This document shows positions 1-5,250 of a DNA stretch of 8,960 bases, one piece after another; positions within the stretch are counted from its first letter, which is position 1, and every line of letters begins with the position of its first letter. Made by a program: the position numbers and the translations under genes. The stretch comes from Chloroflexi bacterium RBG_13_46_14. GTDB lineage: Bacteria > Chloroflexota > Dehalococcoidia > Dehalococcoidales > UBA2162. The stretch lies in the NCBI GenBank assembly GCA_001796415.1, contig MGML01000044.1, forward strand, positions 1 to 8,960, written 5' to 3'. The notes beneath the pieces are model-generated. The model ran no database searches and was not told the origin of the DNA. It saw nothing but the letters and a program-made list of their open reading frames with translations.

Positions 1-73
1 AGGCGACGTATTGGTAATGGATGACAACGGGTACAGGCTTTCGTTAGAATCTTCGGGATGGAAGCACTTTTAA
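1..73 (+). CDS. thiL: Probable thiamine-monophosphate kinase, C-terminal end only
   Basis: Reading from base 2, an open frame enters from the left edge and stops with TAA at 71-73, giving 23 residues that end in GWKHF. An ending of the form G-(W/Y)-x-H-F after a short beta strand is typical of ThiL, the ATP-dependent kinase that turns thiamine monophosphate into the active diphosphate. The neighbourhood supports this: thiL directly upstream of tsaE and tsaB is a common bacterial order, as in the Bacillus ydiA-ydiB-ydiC cluster. Only the tail is visible, so no catalytic residue can be checked. The gap to the tsaE start is 17 bases, which suggests co-transcription. The identity rests on a few residues plus context. 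Confidence 0.62.
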   Translation, partial: GDVLVMDDNGYRLSLESSGWKHF

Positions 74-90
74 TTGGAGTATCTATCAAT

Positions 91-567
91 ATGAGTGAGT
101 TTGAATTGATCAGTCACAGTCCGGAGGAAACTCGAAAAATAGGCACAATTATCGGAGAAATTGCGGTGCCGGGAGACGTTCTTCTACTGGAAGGGAAACT
201 CGGTGCAGGCAAGACATGCCTGACCCAGGGAATTGCCCTTGGACTGGGTATCGATGACTACGTCCTGAGTCCTACCTTCGTGATAATGAGAGAACTATAC
301 GGAAGACTTCCTTTGTATCATATAGACCTTTACCGCGTCGACGATATCGAAGAGAGTATGGATCTTGGCCTGGATGATTACTTTTACGGTGACGGTTTAA
401 GCGTAGTGGAATGGGCCGAAAAAGCCATCAGTATAATGCCCCGCAGACATTTAATGATAAGAATTGAATATATCGGCGATACGGAGAGGAGGTTACTCCT
501 CGAACCGTCCTGTGAACGATATCTCGAACTGGCCCAAAATATAATCAAAGGTTATACTAATAATTAA
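91..567 (+). CDS. tsaE: TsaE, ATPase of the tRNA t6A37 modification complex
   Basis: The 158-residue protein has the usual TsaE length and layout. A P-loop G-x-L-G-A-G-K-T lies at residues 35-42, the SPTF switch segment at 60-63, HIDLYR (Walker B region) at 77-82 and VEWAE at 106-110. TsaE is a cytoplasmic P-loop ATPase that works with TsaB and TsaD to move threonylcarbamoyl onto A37 of ANN-decoding tRNAs. The start was set at ATG 91, not the in-frame ATG at 58: GGAG at 76-79 fits 91, starting there avoids running into the upstream frame (which stops at 73), and the N-terminus then begins at the usual family position. The stop codon abuts the tsaB start with no spacer, so the two are almost certainly translationally coupled. 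Confidence 0.94.
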   Translation: MSEFELISHSPEETRKIGTIIGEIAVPGDVLLLEGKLGAGKTCLTQGIALGLGIDDYVLSPTFVIMRELYGRLPLYHIDLYRVDDIEESMDLGLDDYFYGDGLSVVEWAEKAISIMPRRHLMIRIEYIGDTERRLLLEPSCERYLELAQNIIKGYTNN

Positions 568-1254
568 ATGCAGATTGCTATAGATACTTCAACCGATACA
601 GCCGGACTGGCCCTTACAGATAATGGCCGGATTCTGGCCGAACTGACCTGGAACTGCGGTAAGAACCATACCGTCCAGCTTCTGCCTAATTTGAACTACC
701 TTCTGGAGCAGAACTCCCTCAGCCTTGAATCAGCCGACTGCATAATCGTTGCCCGCGGACCCGGAAGCTATAACGGTCTTAGAGTAGGAATAAGCACTGC
801 CAGGGGGCTGGCATACAGTCTCGGTATCCCGATTGTCGGGATCAGCACCCTCGAGGCGGAAGCCTGGCAGCACGCCGGAACGGAACTGCCCGTCTGCCCT
901 ATCCTGAACGCCGGGAGAGAGGAAGTCGCTACAGCTACGTACCGGCTGACGGACGCCGGCTGGACACAGCTTGAGGAGGAACACCTGTCGACACTGGACG
1001 ACCTGTGTTCGGGAATTCAAACAAGAACCGTGTTTTGTGGCGAATATGTTTATAAAATAGCTGATGAACTGAAATCAAAACTAGGGGATAACGCGGTAAT
1101 TGTATCACCGTTCGCCGGTCTGAGACGGCCGGGATTTCTCGCGGAACTTGGACTGAAGCGAATCGAAGCTGGAGATTTTGACGATACCGCTACGCTCCAA
1201 CCGCGTTATTTCAGAGGTCCGTCGATAACCAAACCGAATCCTGGGAAGAAATAA
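568..1254 (+). CDS. tsaB: TsaB, t6A tRNA modification partner protein
   Basis: This 228-residue protein is an ASKHA-fold TsaB. It opens with the phosphate-1-like strand MQIAIDTS, has the NHT...LLP segment near residues 33-40, and carries the family hallmark GPGSYNGLRVG at 64-74 (usual form GPGSFTGLRIG). TsaB has no catalytic activity of its own; it dimerises with TsaD and holds the t6A synthase together, with TsaE binding at the interface. The segment that usually reads D-A-R before the next strand is here N-A-G (114-116), a mild divergence. ATG 568 follows the tsaE stop directly and has no separate strong ribosome site, as expected for coupled translation. tsaD and rimI, often next in this cluster, are absent and must lie elsewhere. 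Confidence 0.94.
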   Translation: MQIAIDTSTDTAGLALTDNGRILAELTWNCGKNHTVQLLPNLNYLLEQNSLSLESADCIIVARGPGSYNGLRVGISTARGLAYSLGIPIVGISTLEAEAWQHAGTELPVCPILNAGREEVATATYRLTDAGWTQLEEEHLSTLDDLCSGIQTRTVFCGEYVYKIADELKSKLGDNAVIVSPFAGLRRPGFLAELGLKRIEAGDFDDTATLQPRYFRGPSITKPNPGKK

Positions 1255-1267
1255 CGGCGGAATATAG

Positions 1268-1273
1268 TATACT
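1268..1273 (+). promoter_or_regulatory. Possible -10 element for ndk
   Basis: TATACT sits in the 54-base gap between tsaB and ndk, about 36 bases before the ndk start, a suitable distance for a short leader. No good -35 hexamer is visible 16-18 bases upstream. ndk could equally be read from the thiL-tsaE-tsaB transcript. Confidence 0.3.
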
Positions 1274-1308
1274 AAGTGAGAAAAGCAGCACCTAAACAAG
1301 GAGTTGAC

Positions 1309-1728
1309 ATGGAAAGATCGTTAATTTTGGTAAAACCGGATGCGATAGAAAGAAAAGCAGGCGGAAGTATTCTTGTCCGGTTTGAGAGCCAGGGACTGAA
1401 GATCGTCGGGCTGAAAATGCTGCACGTCGACGAAGAACTGGCGAAAAAACACTATGAAATGCATATCGGAAAAGCCTTCTTTAACGACCTGCTGGAATAT
1501 ATAACCTCGACTCCGATAATCGCCGCCGTCCTGGAAGGCGAAGGAGCGGTGGAAAAGATCAGGAAGATCATGGGAGCTACCGACCCGGCAAAGGCTGAAG
1601 CAGGAACCATCAGGAAAGATTTCGGTATCGATATCCAGCAGAATGCCGTCCATGGTTCCGATTCACCGGAATCAGCCGAGAGAGAGATTAACCTGTTTTT
1701 CGGTAAAGACCAGGTCTTCGATTACTGA
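1309..1728 (+). CDS. ndk: Nucleoside diphosphate kinase
   Basis: This is a 139-residue enzyme of normal length for a bacterial NDK. It balances nucleoside triphosphate pools by moving a phosphate from ATP to NDPs through a phosphohistidine. The family signature NAVHGSDSPESAEREI is at residues 112-127, with the catalytic histidine at 115. LVKPDA at 7-12 supplies the nucleotide-site lysine, and GATDPAKAEAGTIRKDFG spans roughly 89-106. The start is ATG 1309, preceded by a clear AAGGAG at 1298-1303; an in-frame GTG at 1276 would add 11 residues not found in the family. Its last codons overlap the end of the convergent rsfS gene by 7 bases, so no terminator fits between them. Confidence 0.97.
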   Translation: MERSLILVKPDAIERKAGGSILVRFESQGLKIVGLKMLHVDEELAKKHYEMHIGKAFFNDLLEYITSTPIIAAVLEGEGAVEKIRKIMGATDPAKAEAGTIRKDFGIDIQQNAVHGSDSPESAEREINLFFGKDQVFDY

Positions 1729-2066
1729 ATCTTGAGAAGGGGGTTCGCTCCACTCCATAAATCGTCGAGTTGATATAACTCTCTTTCATACACTGCAAAG
1801 ATGTGTACGATCACGTCACCGAAGTCAAGCAGCATCCAGCCTGAATCTGGTTCGCCTTCACGATGATGGAGAAGAACATTTTCTTTCTTGAGAGCATGAT
1901 CGATTTCTTCGTAGATAGTTTTTATCTGGCGTGAACTCTCTCCGCTGCATATCACAAAATAATCGGCGAAGCTGCATACCTTGCTGGTATCCAGCAGGAC
2001 TATATTCGATGCCTGCTTTTCGCTGGCAATTTCAACTGCTTTGTGCGCTACTTCCAGAGATTCCAG
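1722..2066 (-). CDS. rsfS: Ribosomal silencing factor RsfS, probable CTG start
   Basis: Read from CTG at 2066-2064 the product has 114 residues, normal for RsfS, which binds ribosomal protein uL14 and blocks subunit joining when nutrients are short. Family features are DYFVICSG at 35-42, SRQIK just after it, DFGDVIVHIF at 81-90 and RELYQLDDLW at 95-104. The N-terminal helix (ESLEVAHKAVEIASEK) and the strand NIVLLDTS match the family and lie upstream of the first ATG or GTG in frame (GTG 1955), so starting there would remove 37 conserved residues. No ATG, GTG or TTG exists between the upstream in-frame TAG (2072-2070) and that GTG. A GGAGG at 2079-2075 is placed 8 bases before the CTG. The gene is away from its frequent partner nadD and converges on ndk. 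Confidence 0.93.
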   Translation of the reverse strand: MESLEVAHKAVEIASEKQASNIVLLDTSKVCSFADYFVICSGESSRQIKTIYEEIDHALKKENVLLHHREGEPDSGWMLLDFGDVIVHIFAVYERELYQLDDLWSGANPLLKIQ

Positions 2067-2081
2067 AAACTATTCCTCCAT
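2064..2081 (-). promoter_or_regulatory. Ribosome binding site and unusual start context of rsfS
   Basis: On the minus strand, GGAGG (2079-2075) is followed by 8 bases and CTG (2066-2064), ideal initiation spacing. The ribosome site itself lies inside ATG GAG GAA TAG (2081-2070), in the same frame as rsfS. Either CTG is the true start or the ATG frame is interrupted by an amber codon. No ribosome site precedes the ATG, which favours CTG. Confidence 0.7.
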
Positions 2082-2103
2082 GACAGGTACTTAACTACCC
2101 ATA

Positions 2104-2112
2104 ATTATATCA
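2104..2112 (-). promoter_or_regulatory. Extended -10 promoter of rsfS
   Basis: The minus strand reads TGATATAAT, a perfect TATAAT with the TGn extension, in the gap between the MATE gene and rsfS. The predicted transcript would begin near 2097, leaving a leader of about 30 bases that contains the GGAGG. No good -35 hexamer is seen, which is tolerated when the -10 is extended. Confidence 0.65.
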
Positions 2113-2144
2113 TACTCATGACCTGTTCTTACTCGTGTATCTGG

Positions 2145-3605
2145 TTAGAACTCTTCGCTTTCACCCGTATCCTGAGTCTTGATTCCGCCGATATATCCTC
2201 CCGCTTTCACCACTTCCCTGGGTTCGGGTTTCGGCGGCATGCGGAACTGTGGAGCCTTTACCTTCCCCTGTTTTAAATCTCTGACCGTAAAGAACAGGAG
2301 TACGACCACGAGCAGGAAAGAAAGCCCATCCGCAATGGGAAATGAATACCAGATTCCATCCAGTCCCCAGAAATTAGGCAGGATAAATATCATTGGCAAC
2401 AGGAAAATAATCTGCCTGGATGTGGTAACCAGGAAGGTGGAAACAGCCTTGCCAAGCGACTGGAATACTGTCTGCCCCACCATCTGGAATCCTATGAGAT
2501 AGGCTACGAAGAAGAGTATCTTAGCCGCGCTCGAACTTGATTGTATCAGTCCGGCATCCTGTGTAAAGATATGCATGAGCGGTTCCGCGAAGAGGAATAC
2601 AATGAAAAATGCCAGTATTGCAAAACCGGTAGAGACGATTAACGCCAGCTTAATAGAAGCCAGCGCTCTGTCATAGCGCCCGGCTCCGTATGAGAATCCC
2701 AGCAATGGCTGCAACCCCTGTCCTACACTCATTATAGGGATAAAGAAAAATGTCATGGAACGATGAATCATCCCGAATGAAGCTATTGCGAGATCTCCCC
2801 CGTAGGACCGGAGCAGGTTGTTCATCAGCATCTGGATAAAACTGCCGCCGGCAGTCATGACCAGCGCTCCAAAACCTATCGTCATTATTTCTCTGGTTAT
2901 TTTCCAATCAGGAAGAATATTCTTCAGGTGAATCTTCAAAGTCGAATTACCGGATATATAATAACGTATGACCAGTCCTGTAGTCAGAAACTCAGAGATA
3001 ACTGTCGCTATTGCGGCCCCCTGGATCCCCATATCCAGCCATAACACGAATACCGCGTCGAGGACTATGTTCAAGGCAAATGACACCACCATACACAGCA
3101 TCGCGTACCGGGCATTTCCCTCCGATCGGATCAGGTTACTTAACCCCATACCGGCAATCCGGAATATCATTCCCGCCATAATAATATCGAAATATGATTT
3201 AGCATACGGCAGAATGGCATCCGATGCGCCTGCCAGCCTCAACCAGAAAGTCGAAGCGGAAAGACCCCCTATGGCAATAATCAGACCAATAGCCATCGAG
3301 TAAAAAATTGCGTTACCGAGTGTTCGTTCTGATTTGTTATCATCGCCTCCGCCCAGTGCCCTCGATATAATCGATGACGCTCCCATACCTATCATCATCC
3401 CCAGCCCCATCCCCAGTATTTGAAGGGGAAAAACGATGGTCAGCCCCGCAATACCGAGAGGACCAACTATCTGTCCGATGAATATCGTGTCTACCACGTT
3501 GTAAAGGGCCATCACCGCTGCGCCAATGGCAGCAGGATAGGACATATTCCACAGCACCTTTCCAACGCTTTCGCTGGTAAGCATTTCCTGTCGTTTATCT
3601 ATCAT
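2145..3605 (-). CDS. MATE-family multidrug/cation antiporter
   Basis: This 486-residue integral membrane protein has about twelve hydrophobic helices in two repeats. Family segments include NVVDTIFIGQIVGPLGIAGL near residues 36-55, IRSEGNARYA near 159-168, NIVLDAVF near 179-186, GIQGAAIAT near 193-201 and QGLQPLLGFSYGAGRYDR near 296-313. These fit the MepA/NorM-like MATE group, which exports drugs or other organic cations in exchange for Na+ or H+. The soluble C-terminal tail after about residue 442 is longer than usual and rich in proline, lysine and acidic residues. ATG 3605 is preceded by GAAAGG with 10-base spacing. A MarR-type gene lies 61 bases upstream on the same strand, suggesting a regulator-exporter operon. 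The substrate cannot be told from sequence. Confidence 0.93.
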   Translation of the reverse strand: MIDKRQEMLTSESVGKVLWNMSYPAAIGAAVMALYNVVDTIFIGQIVGPLGIAGLTIVFPLQILGMGLGMMIGMGASSIISRALGGGDDNKSERTLGNAIFYSMAIGLIIAIGGLSASTFWLRLAGASDAILPYAKSYFDIIMAGMIFRIAGMGLSNLIRSEGNARYAMLCMVVSFALNIVLDAVFVLWLDMGIQGAAIATVISEFLTTGLVIRYYISGNSTLKIHLKNILPDWKITREIMTIGFGALVMTAGGSFIQMLMNNLLRSYGGDLAIASFGMIHRSMTFFFIPIMSVGQGLQPLLGFSYGAGRYDRALASIKLALIVSTGFAILAFFIVFLFAEPLMHIFTQDAGLIQSSSSAAKILFFVAYLIGFQMVGQTVFQSLGKAVSTFLVTTSRQIIFLLPMIFILPNFWGLDGIWYSFPIADGLSFLLVVVLLFFTVRDLKQGKVKAPQFRMPPKPEPREVVKAGGYIGGIKTQDTGESEEF

Positions 3606-3626
3606 GAACCATGAACCTTTCTAAGC

Positions 3627-3657
3627 ATCCGTATCCGTTACCTCGAAGAATACGGAT
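3627..3657 (-). repeat. Inverted repeat (hairpin) between marR and the MATE gene
   Basis: ATCCGTAT (3627-3634) and ATACGGAT (3650-3657) form a perfect 8-base-pair stem with a 15-base loop. The left arm is part of a tandem ATCCGT ATCCGT, so a second register (TATCCGT 3632-3638 with ACGGATA 3652-3658) is also possible. No T run follows on the minus strand, so it is not a normal terminator. It could adjust MATE expression relative to marR or protect the mRNA end. Confidence 0.5.
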
Positions 3658-3666
3658 AAGTTATAT

Positions 3667-4122
3667 CTACTCCAGCTTGGAGAATACCTCTTTGATATTG
3701 TTGAGTGACGCCGAAAGTACTCTCAATTCATCATCGGTAAGACCGGAGAGTGCTTCCCTTGTCGCGTTTATCACCTGCTTGTCGCGTTCCTTAATGATTG
3801 TCATTCCTTTATCTTTTAGCCTTATATTCAGCATTCTACGGTCTTCTTCATTGGTTTCCCTATCGACGATATCGAGTTCAACCAGTCTGTCTATAAGGTG
3901 CGTCATCTGGGGTCTGGCTATCAGGAGTCGTTCACCAATCTCTGCGACGTGCAGCATCCCGGCTTCCTCAAGGAGTTTCATGATCTCGAAATGAGGTGGG
4001 GCGATATCTTCCTTGAAATTGGTGATAACGTTTTTTATCAGCTTGTTGCGTATGTTTCTATGGATTAATGGTAAAGTTGTAAATAGATCATAGGCAACGC
4101 TGTCCAGAATCTCCTTCTTCAT
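3667..4122 (-). CDS. MarR-family transcriptional regulator
   Basis: This is a 151-residue protein of typical MarR length. N- and C-terminal helices for dimerisation flank a winged helix-turn-helix at about 44-105. The recognition region is AEIGERLLIARPQMTHLIDRL (60-80), and the wing is NEEDRRMLNIRLKDKG (91-106) with the usual D-x-R-x pattern. MarR proteins are usually dimeric repressors that leave DNA when they bind small phenolic or drug-like ligands. The downstream MATE gene on the same strand is the natural target, along with marR itself and perhaps the divergent gene at 4303. ATG 4122 was chosen over the adjacent TTG 4125; a GAGGGGG purine run precedes it. The ligand is unknown. Confidence 0.92.
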   Translation of the reverse strand: MKKEILDSVAYDLFTTLPLIHRNIRNKLIKNVITNFKEDIAPPHFEIMKLLEEAGMLHVAEIGERLLIARPQMTHLIDRLVELDIVDRETNEEDRRMLNIRLKDKGMTIIKERDKQVINATREALSGLTDDELRVLSASLNNIKEVFSKLE

Positions 4123-4302
4123 CAATTCCCCCTCTATAGAACCATTTTATAATATAAATATTTAATAAATAAAATAATTAACTAAATAAACTATTTTAGC
4201 ATACTTTTCCGCATGTTGGAAGTAAAAACTTGATTGTGAAAACAGATACATGTAAATATTGAATAGCTATTTTAATTTCAGAATTAATCAGGGGATGGGA
4301 TT
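4123..4302. promoter_or_regulatory. AT-rich divergent control region of marR and the endonuclease IV-like gene
   Basis: This 180-base spacer holds no gene. The marR-proximal half (about 4141-4198) is almost pure A/T. It contains a perfect 10-base palindrome TAAATATTTA (4155-4164) overlapping a 13-base TATTTA-A-TAAATA (4159-4171), and several minus-strand hexamers one mismatch from TATAAT between 4156 and 4146. For the plus-strand gene, TTGATT (4230-4235) and TAAATA (4253-4258) at 17-base spacing are a weak promoter candidate, and AGGGG at 4290-4294 is a ribosome site. The palindromes suit a MarR-type operator, but such AT-rich palindromes also arise by chance. Confidence 0.5.
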
Positions 4303-5130
4303 ATGGCAGGACTGCTGTTCGGAACAGCCGGAAAACCTTACAGTACTCATGGAGAATCGACGATGAGCGCTATCGAGCGTATCGCTGAACTCGGGTTGGG
4401 CTGCATGGAAATCGAGTTCGTCAAGGGAGTCCAGATGAAAGAGGATGTCGCAGTTGAAGTCGCGAAAACAGCTGCCGAACATGGAGTTAAACTGTCGGCC
4501 CATGCTCCCTACTACATTAACCTGAACGCAAAGGAACCGGAGAAAATAACAGCCAGCAAAGAGAGAATTCTCCATACGGCAAGAGTTGCGTCCCTATGCG
4601 GCGCACAGAGCGTGGTTATTCATACCGCCTTCTTCATGGGCGATCCGCCCGAAATGGCCTATCCGAAGATAAAGCAGAACCTTAAAGACACCCTGGAAAT
4701 GATAAAGCAGGAAGGGATCGAGCTAACCATCCGGCCGGAGGTTATGGGTAAAAGCAGCCAGTTCGGCACCGTAGATGAAGTTATCAGGCTGTGTTCCGAG
4801 CTTGATGGCACGGCTCCCTGCATCGACTTCGCTCATAATCACGCCCTGAAGGGTGACATGAATACTTACGAGGAATTCGCTGAGGTGCTCAACAGGATTG
4901 AGTCAGGACTGGGAAGATCCGCCCTCGACGATATACATATCCACTGTTCCGGTATCAAGTACGGACCCAAAGGCGAACTCAAGCACCTCGACCTTGACGA
5001 GTCGGACTTCAACTATAAAGAACTCCTCCGGGCGTTGAAAATATTTGAAGTCAAGGGACTCCTGATATGTGAAAGCCCCAACCTTGAAATCGACGCCCTT
5101 CTGATGAAGAAGTATTATAACAGCTTATAA
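4303..5130 (+). CDS. Endonuclease IV-like (AP endonuclease family 2) TIM-barrel protein
   Basis: The 275-residue protein belongs to the xylose isomerase-like TIM-barrel group that includes Nfo. The metal-ligand pattern of endonuclease IV can be followed: H67 in SAHAPYYINL, H107 in VIHTAF, E146 in RPEVMG, D175 and H178 in CIDFAHNHA, H212/H214 in IHIHCSG, H228 in KHLDLDESDF and E257 in ICESPN. Endonuclease IV cuts the backbone 5' of abasic sites using three zinc ions. Several motifs differ from E. coli Nfo (for example IHCSGIKYGPKGELKHLDLD) and look like the versions I associate with methanogenic archaea. Repair nuclease is the best guess, but a sugar isomerase or epimerase of the same fold is possible. 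It is transcribed away from marR, with its own ribosome site AGGGG. Confidence 0.82.
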   Translation: MAGLLFGTAGKPYSTHGESTMSAIERIAELGLGCMEIEFVKGVQMKEDVAVEVAKTAAEHGVKLSAHAPYYINLNAKEPEKITASKERILHTARVASLCGAQSVVIHTAFFMGDPPEMAYPKIKQNLKDTLEMIKQEGIELTIRPEVMGKSSQFGTVDEVIRLCSELDGTAPCIDFAHNHALKGDMNTYEEFAEVLNRIESGLGRSALDDIHIHCSGIKYGPKGELKHLDLDESDFNYKELLRALKIFEVKGLLICESPNLEIDALLMKKYYNSL

Positions 5131-5153
5131 CGAGCTTTATGGTTACGTTTATC

Positions 5154-5173
5154 CAGCTATATAGCAGCTATAT
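5154..5173. repeat. Overlapping direct and inverted repeat upstream of ftsH
   Basis: CAGCTATAT occurs at 5154-5162 and again at 5165-5173, an 11-base period or one helical turn. The same bases form a palindrome GCTATATAGC (5156-5165) and an inverted repeat ATATAGC-A-GCTATAT (5159-5173). It lies about 30 bases upstream of the ftsH -10 element and 23 bases after the preceding gene. It may be a regulator site; it has no T run and low stem strength, so it is unlikely to be a terminator. Confidence 0.5.
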
Positions 5174-5203
5174 GTCCCCAGCTTCCCTGTTTACCGATAT
5201 ATC

Positions 5204-5212
5204 TGGTATAAT
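5204..5212 (+). promoter_or_regulatory. Extended -10 promoter of ftsH
   Basis: TGGTATAAT is a perfect TATAAT with the TGn extension. A weak -35 (TTCCCT at 5184-5189) is 17 bases upstream. Transcription would begin near 5219, giving a leader of about 32 bases with AAGGTGA (5240-5246) just before the ATG. The rsfS promoter in this window has the same TGnTATAAT form, consistent with housekeeping sigma use. Confidence 0.65.
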
Positions 5213-5250
5213 AAGCTAGGTTCTCAGGCGAACTTACATAAGGTGAAGAA

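Noticed and set aside
58..90. ATG 58 as the tsaE start
   Set aside because: It would overlap the upstream frame ending at 73 and add 11 residues outside the family alignment. The GGAG at 76-79 serves ATG 91.
1276..1308. GTG 1276 as the ndk start
   Set aside because: It has no ribosome site, adds an 11-residue extension unlike the family, and would read through the clear AAGGAG used by ATG 1309.
1722..1955. rsfS starting at GTG 1955 (77 residues)
   Set aside because: That GTG is the valine of the conserved DYFVICSG; starting there removes the N-terminal helix and first strand, which are clearly encoded upstream.
3627..3657. The hairpin as a rho-independent terminator of marR
   Set aside because: The stem has few G/C pairs, the loop is long, and no T run follows on the minus strand.
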